From Candidatus Kaiserbacteria bacterium (GTDB lineage Bacteria > Patescibacteriota > Minisyncoccia > Phycocordibacterales > Phycocordibacteraceae): 15,674 nucleotides of DNA. Position numbers and translations under genes: made by a program. The DNA is taken from the NCBI GenBank assembly GCA_023267775.1, contig JAHFMQ010000010.1:1-15674 (forward strand). The letters are read 5' to 3'. Of the stretch, positions 6,490-13,396 are shown one piece after another. The notes below the pieces were generated by a model. The model did no database searches, had not been told where the DNA came from, and was given only the letters and a program-made list of their open reading frames with translations. Each line of letters begins with the position of its first letter. The first letter of the stretch is position 1.

Positions 6490-7886
6490 TGTCAATCCTG
6501 AACCGCCTCAAGAAAGGAAATAATTTCCGTAGCAACAAACGCATAACCTCAGAGATCCACGAGACGCCTGAATTTAAAAAAAGGCTTGCATTTCTGGTAC
6601 GTTCAGAAAAATGGCCGAAGGAAAAGCTCGACGCGTATCAACTCAAAGAATTAAAACGCGTTATTTCATTCGCGTATACACATATTCCATATTACCGCGA
6701 TCTTTTCAAAAAACTTCACCTGACGCCCCAAAGCATTACACATCTTTCGGACCTGCAGAAGTTCCCAACACTTACCCGCGAAACGATTCAGCAAAATTAT
6801 GATCGACTCTTACCGGAAGGAGTAAATCCAAAAAAACTTTTATACAGGACGACGGGAGGCAGTACGGGGAATCCTCTCGTGATTTTTTCCGATACGGACT
6901 TCGTATCGCGCGATCGCGCAAATACGCTTTATTATCTCAAGGTGGCCGGCTATGACCCGTACCACTACAAGAGTGTTCGACTTTACGGTGATCGGATTCC
7001 GGAAAAATTGATAAGAAAGAATGTGTTCTGGTATGAGGCTAAGGACGGGAAACAGCTCGTACTCTCGTGCTATCACCTTACGAAAGAAACGGTAGGAACA
7101 TATGTTGCAAAATTGAACGCGTTTAGCCCGGCATACATTCACGCGCGTCCTTCAGCCATATATACACTCGCGCGACAGATGAAAGACCAGCAACTCGTGC
7201 CGCATATAAAAATCGGTGCCATATTTTGCGATGGAGAAATTCTCTACAATACTCAACGGATGCTCATTGAAAAGGTTTTCGCTGCTCGTGTGTACAACGT
7301 GTACGGACACACCGAAGGCGCGGCAGTCGGCATTAGCTGTCCGCATTCACGATTACTCCATTTTTTACCTCAAGTTGGAGTTCTTGAGTTACTTGATCGA
7401 AACGGCAAGCCAGTGACGCGAGATGGATCTCGTGGAGAAATGGTCGTAACCGGATTCAATAATAATATTTTCCCGCTCATACGCTATAAGACTCAAGACA
7501 TGGGAATCGCAACGAACAAACATTGTTCATGCGGGCGTGCGTATCGCATGCTGAGTAAAGTGGAAGGGCGTGTACAAGACTATGTTGTAAATAAAGAAGG
7601 GTCTCTCGTGCCGCTTGCTCCGGCCATTTTTAATTACAACGATATGGACTGGACTGGGGTCGATCAGTTCAAAATTGTTCAGAAGATTCCGGGGAAACTG
7701 ATATTCCGGGTGGTCCTGAATAAAGCCTCCGCGCCTGGCCGGCAAAATATCAAACAAAGACTTGTAGATAAATTTTCCAAGATTTTCGGTCCATCATTCT
7801 CAATAGAGGTCATGTGTACTGATGCCATAGCTTATACTGCTGTTGGTAAGCATCGCTACCTTGATCAAAAGCTAAAGGTTAACTGA
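6486..7886 (+). CDS. CapK / phenylacetate-CoA-ligase-like adenylate-forming enzyme
   Basis: A 466-aa member of the ANL-type adenylating enzymes, closest in style to CapK and PaaK proteins of capsule loci. Motifs seen: phosphate loop TTGGSTGNP (122-130), FCDGE (247-251), YGHTEG (273-278), RYKTQD (333-338) with the ribose-binding Asp, and a CSCGRAYR segment (347-354) followed by VEGRVQDYV. The family uses ATP to form an acyl-adenylate, then often a thioester; the natural substrates of CapK proteins in polysaccharide loci are mostly unknown. The ATG at 6486 overlaps the neuB stop; a second in-frame ATG at 6489 directly follows. A plausible role, inferred from the FemAB-type acyltransferase two genes downstream, is activation of an acyl group that decorates the amino sugar. 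Confidence 0.87.
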   Translation: MMSILNRLKKGNNFRSNKRITSEIHETPEFKKRLAFLVRSEKWPKEKLDAYQLKELKRVISFAYTHIPYYRDLFKKLHLTPQSITHLSDLQKFPTLTRETIQQNYDRLLPEGVNPKKLLYRTTGGSTGNPLVIFSDTDFVSRDRANTLYYLKVAGYDPYHYKSVRLYGDRIPEKLIRKNVFWYEAKDGKQLVLSCYHLTKETVGTYVAKLNAFSPAYIHARPSAIYTLARQMKDQQLVPHIKIGAIFCDGEILYNTQRMLIEKVFAARVYNVYGHTEGAAVGISCPHSRLLHFLPQVGVLELLDRNGKPVTRDGSRGEMVVTGFNNNIFPLIRYKTQDMGIATNKHCSCGRAYRMLSKVEGRVQDYVVNKEGSLVPLAPAIFNYNDMDWTGVDQFKIVQKIPGKLIFRVVLNKASAPGRQNIKQRLVDKFSKIFGPSFSIEVMCTDAIAYTAVGKHRYLDQKLKVN

Positions 7887-7899
7887 TATACAGACAGCT

Positions 7900-8577
7900 A
7901 TGGACACAAACAACAACAAACTTTGGGAGACAGTGCATGCCTCTCGACAGTGGGGAAAATATCCTCCCGAGGACGTTATTCGTTTCATCATGAATCGGTA
8001 CAGTTCTTTGCCCGCAAATGAGCGTGAAGATGTTAAGGTGCTCGACATTGGATGCGGGCAGGGCGCTGTGAGTTGGTTTTTGGCGCGTGAGGGTTTCTCG
8101 GTAACTGGAGTAGACGTGTCACCATCAGCAATTGAGAAAGCACGTCAGTATCTGGAACAAGACGGCCTCAAGGCGGAACTTCAAGTTGCCGATATGAAGG
8201 CTCTTACTTTGCCGAAAGAAGGTTTCGACTGCATCCTTGACATAGAAAGTGTTTACACACACACAATCGCCGATATAAAAAATATATACGGAGACCTGTT
8301 CACGTTACTGAAATCGGGAGGCTCTCTGTTCACTATGGCATTTAGTACCGATTGCTCGAACTTTGGCACTGGCACCAAGATTGAAGAGCGGACGTATACG
8401 GATATTCCTTCGGGATCACCCGGTACCGGTATGGTCCATTATTTTGAACGAGGAGAACTCGAGACTATTTTGAAAGGCATCGGCTATGCGGAAATTGAGG
8501 TAAATCAAAAGACGGTTACGCGCAATAACGGCCGCGACATTATCAGTCAGTGGATGGTCTATGGCAGTAAAAAATAG
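7900..8577 (+). CDS. class I SAM-dependent methyltransferase
   Basis: A 225-aa Rossmann-fold methyltransferase. Motif I VLDIGCGQG is at 47-55, GVDVSP (motif II acidic residue Asp72) at 70-75, a VADMKAL segment near 96-102, and FDCILDIESVYTH occupies motif IV/post-motif region. The beginning (KLWETVHASRQWGKYPPEDVIRFI) resembles small-molecule methyltransferases of the Methyltransf_11/25 type. The acceptor is unknown. Because the window also encodes acetamidino-forming enzymes and nonulosonate enzymes, N-methylation of an acetamidino group, as attributed to PtmH in Campylobacter legionaminic acid derivatives, is a reasonable but unproven idea. It starts 13 bases after the previous stop with no clear ribosome site and its 3' end overlaps neuC by 17 bases. 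Confidence 0.85.
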   Translation: MDTNNNKLWETVHASRQWGKYPPEDVIRFIMNRYSSLPANEREDVKVLDIGCGQGAVSWFLAREGFSVTGVDVSPSAIEKARQYLEQDGLKAELQVADMKALTLPKEGFDCILDIESVYTHTIADIKNIYGDLFTLLKSGGSLFTMAFSTDCSNFGTGTKIEERTYTDIPSGSPGTGMVHYFERGELETILKGIGYAEIEVNQKTVTRNNGRDIISQWMVYGSKK

Positions 8578-9706
8578 AATAAAGAAATATAAGGTCGCCT
8601 ACGTTACCGGTACGCGGGCTGAATTCGGTTACATGGAGCACGTTCTCAAAGAAATTAATGCCTCTCATGAGATGGAGGTACTGGTGATAGCGACCGGTAT
8701 GCATACGGCCAAGGGCTTTGGCGAGACCATTCGAGACGTTGAAGCAAGCGGCTTACGGGCTATACCCATAGAGGATGGTAATGAGGGCAAAACACTCTCA
8801 CATATGGCAAGTTCAGTCGGCTCAAATATCAGCCAACTAAGTTCCATTTTTGAAACGGAGAAACCAGACGTATTGATAGCCGAAGGGGACCGCGGCGAAC
8901 AGCTTGCCGCTGCGATAGCTGCCGCATATCTCAATATTCCGATTATTCATCGCGCCGGAGGAAATATAAGCGGTAGCATAGATAACAAGATCCGATGGCT
9001 GCTGTCGACCCTTGCCGACTACCATTTCCCGAGCAATAAAGTTCTGGGAAAGAACCTTGAGAAACGAGGCATTCCTAGGGAGAGGATATATAACATAGGA
9101 GGCATGGTACCTGACGCCATCGCCCGGAAAGAATTTCTCACGGCTGAAGAATGTCAAAAAAAGTACGGTCTTGGAGAAGGTCCGCTTATGTTGCTGGTTT
9201 ACCATCCCAATACAGAGGAACATGAGCAGGCGCAGAAGCAAATTAATGAAATCTTAAAAGCACTTTCCGAACTTCGCTATCAAACCATCGCTCTAGGGTC
9301 AAGTTCTGATGCCGGAGGAGCGGTGATAAACACACAACTTGAGACATACGCGAAACAAAACTCATTTCTACATTTTTATAAAAGCATTCCCCGATTTGAT
9401 TATCTAGGAATTCTCAACTGTATCGATGTACTTGTTGGTAATACAAGTTCCGGTTTCTCCGAGCTGCCATCGTTTAAAAGACCTTACGTGTTGATCGGTT
9501 CACGCCAGACTAATCGTTTTGGCGAGACACGACATATCATCCAAGTTCCCCCAGAGGGTTCCAAGATCGTTACTGCTATTCAGCGTGCTCTTACGGACAA
9601 GAAATTTAGGAGTCGTTTAAAGAGCCTTAAAAACCCCTATGGCAACGGAGATTTTTATAAGAAATTTCCTGCGCTAGTGCTCGACATCTTGCACAAGAAA
9701 AACTAA
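8561..9706 (+). CDS. neuC: UDP-GlcNAc 2-epimerase family protein, NeuC/LegG-like, with altered active site
   Basis: A two-domain GT-B-fold protein of 381 aa, the normal length for hydrolysing 2-epimerases that release UDP (or GDP) and deliver a 2-epimerised amino sugar to NeuB. Family marks are VTGTRAEFGYM (15-25), GDRGEQLAAA (109-118, Asp110), SGSIDNKIR (137-145) and a C-terminal VGNTSSGFSELPSF with RPYVLIGSRQTNRF. Two usual motif parts differ: the HxxGGE/D loop reads HRAGGN (130-135), with no acid, and the usual IRHAITK reads IRWLLST (144-150). The protein is otherwise intact, so it is more likely shifted in substrate or mechanism than dead. It overlaps the methyltransferase gene by 17 bases and is followed five bases later by the FemAB-type gene. 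Confidence 0.82.
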   Translation: MAVKNRIKKYKVAYVTGTRAEFGYMEHVLKEINASHEMEVLVIATGMHTAKGFGETIRDVEASGLRAIPIEDGNEGKTLSHMASSVGSNISQLSSIFETEKPDVLIAEGDRGEQLAAAIAAAYLNIPIIHRAGGNISGSIDNKIRWLLSTLADYHFPSNKVLGKNLEKRGIPRERIYNIGGMVPDAIARKEFLTAEECQKKYGLGEGPLMLLVYHPNTEEHEQAQKQINEILKALSELRYQTIALGSSSDAGGAVINTQLETYAKQNSFLHFYKSIPRFDYLGILNCIDVLVGNTSSGFSELPSFKRPYVLIGSRQTNRFGETRHIIQVPPEGSKIVTAIQRALTDKKFRSRLKSLKNPYGNGDFYKKFPALVLDILHKKN

Positions 9707-9711
9707 TCTCC

Positions 9712-10791
9712 ATGAAGACTACGTTTGACATAATTACGAATACTTCTCGCTGGCGGCGCATATTGGAGACGACATTTAGCGCAATGCAAGATATCTATTT
9801 TGGTCCAGAACTCCTGGAAATTTACGCAAAACAATACAATGCTCGTTCCGAAGCCGTTTTCTATGAAGATGATTCAGTTACAGTCTTCTATCCTTACCTT
9901 GTCCGCGATATCAAAAAAATACCGCTTTTTTCTAAATTACCGGGTGATCTATTTGACATCACAACGCCGTATGGCTACGGTGGACCTCTTGTCGCCGTTA
10001 AACAACCAGAACAATTGACGGGAAGCATCGATGCCTTTCGCAGTCAGTTTGAACAGTATGCTGAACAACAGCATTTCGTGACGGAATTCGTGCGTTTCAA
10101 TCCCATCATTGAAAATCATCGGTACTTTGAAACCATGCTTGAGGTCATACAGCTTAGCCCTGTCGCCATTGCCGATCTTACTTTGCCACCAGAAGCATTA
10201 TTTGCGCATTTCAACACTGATAAGCAACGAGGTATTCGTAAGGCGGAACAAGCGGGCGTGCGGGTTGAATTCGCCCATACCATTACCGTACCACTTATTC
10301 AAGAATTTCTTCAGATTTATCTAGAAACCATGGATAAAAATACGGCTGAAGAGAAATATTATTTTAATGAGACTCAAATACGCGAACTTTGTATCGCACT
10401 TGGCCTAAAACTTTTTTTAGCGAGAGCATTGCTTGGGGATGTGTGCATCGCCAGTTATCTTGTCTTTCAAAGTGGAGGGTATCTCACCAACTATCTTTCA
10501 GGTAATCTGCGGGCGTACCATCAATTCTATTCGAAAAATAAAATTATCTGGGAATTGGAAAAATATGGCCATACGCAAGGTTATCGATTTTATAATCTAG
10601 GAGGAGGTAGACCAACGCAACTGTCGTTTAAAGCTGGATTCTCGACTGAACTAAAATCGTTTTACATCGGAAAAAAAGTCTATAAAAAAGACGTGTATGA
10701 CACATTAGTCAATATGGCCGCTCTTAATGATGATGAAAAAAAATTCTTTCCCGCGTATCGTCATACAAGGATATATCCAGAGCTTATATAG
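9712..10791 (+). CDS. FemAB/GNAT-family N-acyltransferase
   Basis: A 359-aa soluble protein of the FemAB-like double-GNAT group (Acetyltransf_6 type). The N-terminal half has YPYLVRDIKKIP and TTPYGYGGPL (~84-93), typical of the first GNAT fold in this group; the second half contains DKQRGIRKAEQAGVRV (~170-185), LARALLGDVCIASYLVF, and the closing RFYNLGGG (292-299) and FKAGF (306-310) motifs. Relatives transfer acyl or aminoacyl groups to amino groups on peptidoglycan or polysaccharide precursors. Here the acceptor may be an amino group made by the DegT aminotransferase, and the donor may be the product of the CapK-like enzyme; both are inferences. It could also supply the N-acetylation step that LegH performs elsewhere. 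It is the last gene of the neuB transcript before an 83-base gap. Confidence 0.78.
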   Translation: MKTTFDIITNTSRWRRILETTFSAMQDIYFGPELLEIYAKQYNARSEAVFYEDDSVTVFYPYLVRDIKKIPLFSKLPGDLFDITTPYGYGGPLVAVKQPEQLTGSIDAFRSQFEQYAEQQHFVTEFVRFNPIIENHRYFETMLEVIQLSPVAIADLTLPPEALFAHFNTDKQRGIRKAEQAGVRVEFAHTITVPLIQEFLQIYLETMDKNTAEEKYYFNETQIRELCIALGLKLFLARALLGDVCIASYLVFQSGGYLTNYLSGNLRAYHQFYSKNKIIWELEKYGHTQGYRFYNLGGGRPTQLSFKAGFSTELKSFYIGKKVYKKDVYDTLVNMAALNDDEKKFFPAYRHTRIYPELI

Positions 10792-10825
10792 AACATAACT
10801 GCAATCCCTTTCCTATGTAACTTTT

Positions 10826-10839
10826 ATACCGTATGGTAT
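10826..10839 (+). repeat. short inverted repeat in the aminotransferase promoter region
   Basis: ATACC (10826-10830) and GGTAT (10835-10839) form a 5-bp dyad around GTAT, just upstream of the candidate -10 box. It could be a small operator, but arms this short occur by chance. Confidence 0.3.
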
Positions 10840-10847
10840 GTTCTAAT
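10839..10847 (+). promoter_or_regulatory. candidate extended -10 promoter of the aminotransferase / CBS-SDR pair
   Basis: TGTTCTAAT (10839-10847) contains TGn followed by TCTAAT, five of six consensus positions. There is no good -35 hexamer upstream. The predicted start near 10854 leaves about 21 bases of leader, in which AAAGG (10861-10865) is a plausible ribosome site for the GTG at 10875. Confidence 0.4.
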
Positions 10848-10874
10848 CTGCATTGAATCTAAAGGCCATATTTT

Positions 10875-11993
10875 GTGAAAAAGACTATCCCCATAACGCG
10901 CCCCACACTTGAGCCGTACGCGAAGTACGACGCGATGTTCCGCCGCATTATCGAAAGCGGCATGCTGACCAACAGCTCATTGGTTAAAGAATTCGAGCGA
11001 CAGACCGCAGAGTATTTGGGCGTGAAGCATTGCGTTGCCGTCTCCACTTGCACAGCCGGACTTATGTTGGTTTTAAAGGGATTGGGATTAAAAGGCGAAG
11101 TTATTATTCCAAGCTTTACGTTTACGGCCACAGGACATCCGGTCATGTGGAATGGGCTCACTCCAGTGTTTGCAGATATTAAACCCGATACTTTTGAGAT
11201 TGATCCGGATTCGGTAGAACGTCTCATTACGAAAAACACTTGTGCCATACTCGCAACCCATGTTTTCGGCGTCCCTTGCGAAGCGCCAGCACTGCAAGCT
11301 CTTGCAAAGAAACATAAACTTAAATTGATTTTTGATGCAGCTCATGCGTTTGGGTCTTCGCGCGGCGGCATCCAAGCAGGAAATTTTGGCGATGCAGAAG
11401 TATTTAGTTGTAGTCCAACCAAAGTGCTCACGACCGCCGAGGGCGGTATCGTAGCAACTAATAACGATAGGCTTGCCGAATTCTGCCGACGCGGGCGTAA
11501 CTATGGAGACGACGGGACATTTGACGAAGCGTTTGCGGGACTTTCCGCGCGTATGTCGGAATTTCATGCCGCCATCGGTCTACGCTCGATGAAAAGACTT
11601 TCTGCGAACTTAAAGTCTCGCCGCTCGCGCGCAGAATATTTCAAGAAAAAATTGCTTCGTGTTGAATCCCGTCTGCAGTTCCAAACCATTCCTGCGGATG
11701 TGGAAACGACCTATAAAGACCTCTCCCTTTTTGTTGACGAAAAGACACTGGGCTATACGCGCGATGAACTGCATGAATATTTCAAAATAAATAATATTAG
11801 TACGCGCAAATATTTTCATCCGCCACTGCATCATCATGCCGCCTACCGCTCCTACGGAAGACCTGTGCCCGTAACGGAATTAGTTTCCTCAAGCGTGCTT
11901 TCGCTACCTCTCTATTCGAGTATGCCCATGAAAGACATCGACCATGTTGTAAAAGTATTTTCTGCATTCATTCATGATAGAAAAAAAACTTAA
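10875..11993 (+). CDS. DegT/DnrJ/EryC1/StrS-family sugar aminotransferase
   Basis: A PLP-dependent aminotransferase of 372 aa that normally adds an amino group from glutamate to a keto nucleotide sugar (LegC, PseC and similar enzymes belong here). Seen: IPITRPTLEP near the start, STCTAGLMLVL (57-67), IIPSFTFTATGHPV (77-90), FDAAHAFGS with Asp154 for the PLP ring nitrogen, SPTKVLTTAEGG with the Schiff-base Lys183, and RNYGDDG. The C-terminal part has NNISTRKYFHPPLH, typical for the substrate pocket. The start is a GTG at 10875 preceded by AAAGG at ten bases; no ATG near the conserved N-terminus is available. In legionaminic acid synthesis such an enzyme installs the C4 amino group before NeuC and NeuB act. 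Exact position and substrate are not readable from sequence. The 3' end overlaps the next gene by 20 bases. Confidence 0.9.
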   Translation: MKKTIPITRPTLEPYAKYDAMFRRIIESGMLTNSSLVKEFERQTAEYLGVKHCVAVSTCTAGLMLVLKGLGLKGEVIIPSFTFTATGHPVMWNGLTPVFADIKPDTFEIDPDSVERLITKNTCAILATHVFGVPCEAPALQALAKKHKLKLIFDAAHAFGSSRGGIQAGNFGDAEVFSCSPTKVLTTAEGGIVATNNDRLAEFCRRGRNYGDDGTFDEAFAGLSARMSEFHAAIGLRSMKRLSANLKSRRSRAEYFKKKLLRVESRLQFQTIPADVETTYKDLSLFVDEKTLGYTRDELHEYFKINNISTRKYFHPPLHHHAAYRSYGRPVPVTELVSSSVLSLPLYSSMPMKDIDHVVKVFSAFIHDRKKT

Positions 11994-13341
11994 ACGTTAC
12001 ATATATGCGCCAGAAACATCACTCCACCGCGTGCTTGGAGATTTGTATCGTAAAGCAGTGACCATCTGTTTGGTGGTTGATTCAAAGAAAAAACTATTGG
12101 GCATTGTTACCATCACCGATCTCAAGCAGGCGATTTTTAAAGGTGTTGACCCTAATACTCCCGTACATACGATAATGAATACAACGTTCGTCTCCGCAGA
12201 AGTGGGCACATCTCTCACAAAACTACGCAGGCTTGCGATGGGTAAAACAAAATACAAGACCGGTATTTTTGAGAAAATTCCAATTCTTGATCAACACAGT
12301 ACACTGAAGGGTCTCTACATATTGCCTGGATCGCAAGAAGAATTGAGACGTACGGTGCTGGTGACCGGAGGTGCAGGCTACGTTGGTTCACATGTGTGCC
12401 GCCTCCTGCTAAAGAAGGGGTACAAAGTCGTTGTACTCGATAAACTTCTTTTTGGAAATGCCGGTATTCGTGACTTACTCAAACATAAGAATTTCAAACT
12501 CATCAAAGGAGATATCTCCAACATCAGCACGCTTATTAGCGCTGTACAGCAAGCAGACGCGGTTATCCATCTTGCAGGCATCGTTGGAGATCCTGCTTCT
12601 GCGCTCAACCCGCTCCATACTATGGAGCAGAACCATTTCGCTACTAAAGCATTTATTGATGTGTGCAAACATTACCAAATCGCGCGCTTCGTTTTTGCTT
12701 CCTCATGCAGTGTCTATGGGGCAAACCCAGGTCTGCTTAAAGAAGAAAGCGATCTACGACCGGTTTCTCTCTATGCGCAAAGCAAACGTTACTCAGAGTT
12801 CGTGCTTCTGAGAGAGGCGGATGATAATTTTCATCCGATCATTTTACGTTTCGGTACGCTCTATGGGCTCTCGCCGCGCATGCGTTTTGATTTGGTTGTA
12901 AACACCATGACCGCACATGCCCACAGTCGCAAAATCATCATGGTCGACGGAGGAGGGCAGTGGCGGCCACTCCTGCACGTTGAAGATGCCGCCGCTGCAT
13001 GTGTCGCCGCGCTTGAAACTCCATTACAAAAAGTGTCAGGACAGATATTCAACGTGGGGGATACGCAAGAAAATTATCAAATACAAGATATCGCAAAAGC
13101 TGTACAGGGACATCTTCCAGGAACCCACATACACCAGCAAGACACTGTGAAAGACCGTAGGGATTACAAGGTCTCTTTTAATAAAATTAACCATCGTATG
13201 GGATGGAGGATTTCGCGAACACTAACGGAAGGCATTGCGGAAATAGTCACTACGCTACGAAAGGGGCAATTTAAACAATGGGATGATAAACGTTACAATA
13301 ATTATCTTATGCTACGTAGTGTGTTAGAGGATATACCGTAA
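11974..13341 (+). CDS. fusion of a CBS-domain pair with an NAD(P)-dependent sugar-nucleotide epimerase/dehydratase
   Basis: One 455-aa frame holds two modules. Residues ~1-118 look like a tandem CBS pair: VTICLVVDSKKKLLGIVTI (29-47), TDLKQAIFKG, a HTIMN (65-69) connector, then a second repeat with KIPILDQHSTLKGLYIL (101-117). Residues ~126-430 are an extended short-chain dehydrogenase: TGGAGYVGSH (131-140), DISN, HLAG (199-202), SSCSVYG (243-249), catalytic YAQSK (267-271), FGTLYG and QWRPLLHVEDAA (329-340). The SCSVYG motif replaces the TDEVYG of 4,6-dehydratases, so a 4-epimerase or reductase is likelier. CBS pairs bind adenine nucleotides; in PtmE-like legionaminic acid proteins they precede a nucleotidyltransferase, not an SDR. 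No stop or frameshift separates the modules. It overlaps the aminotransferase gene by 20 bases, suggesting linked function. Confidence 0.87.
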   Translation: MIEKKLKRYIYAPETSLHRVLGDLYRKAVTICLVVDSKKKLLGIVTITDLKQAIFKGVDPNTPVHTIMNTTFVSAEVGTSLTKLRRLAMGKTKYKTGIFEKIPILDQHSTLKGLYILPGSQEELRRTVLVTGGAGYVGSHVCRLLLKKGYKVVVLDKLLFGNAGIRDLLKHKNFKLIKGDISNISTLISAVQQADAVIHLAGIVGDPASALNPLHTMEQNHFATKAFIDVCKHYQIARFVFASSCSVYGANPGLLKEESDLRPVSLYAQSKRYSEFVLLREADDNFHPIILRFGTLYGLSPRMRFDLVVNTMTAHAHSRKIIMVDGGGQWRPLLHVEDAAAACVAALETPLQKVSGQIFNVGDTQENYQIQDIAKAVQGHLPGTHIHQQDTVKDRRDYKVSFNKINHRMGWRISRTLTEGIAEIVTTLRKGQFKQWDDKRYNNYLMLRSVLEDIP

Positions 13342-13370
13342 TTACATCGCATCTTATTCTTACGAGATCG

Positions 13371-13393
13371 GTTATAGTGGTTACTGATATAAC
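13371..13393 (+). repeat. inverted repeat GTTATA / TATAAC upstream of the ABC gene
   Basis: GTTATA (13371-13376) and TATAAC (13388-13393) are perfect inverted arms separated by 11 bases, ending three bases before the ABC start codon. The left arm overlaps a possible -10 TATAGT (13373-13378). It may be an operator or chance A/T symmetry; no good -35 is visible. Confidence 0.3.
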
Positions 13394-13396
13394 AGA

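Noticed and set aside
11974..12330. CBS segment as a separate truncated PtmE gene
   Set aside because: There is no stop, start or frameshift between the CBS and SDR parts; the frame is continuous through the TGGAGYVG motif.
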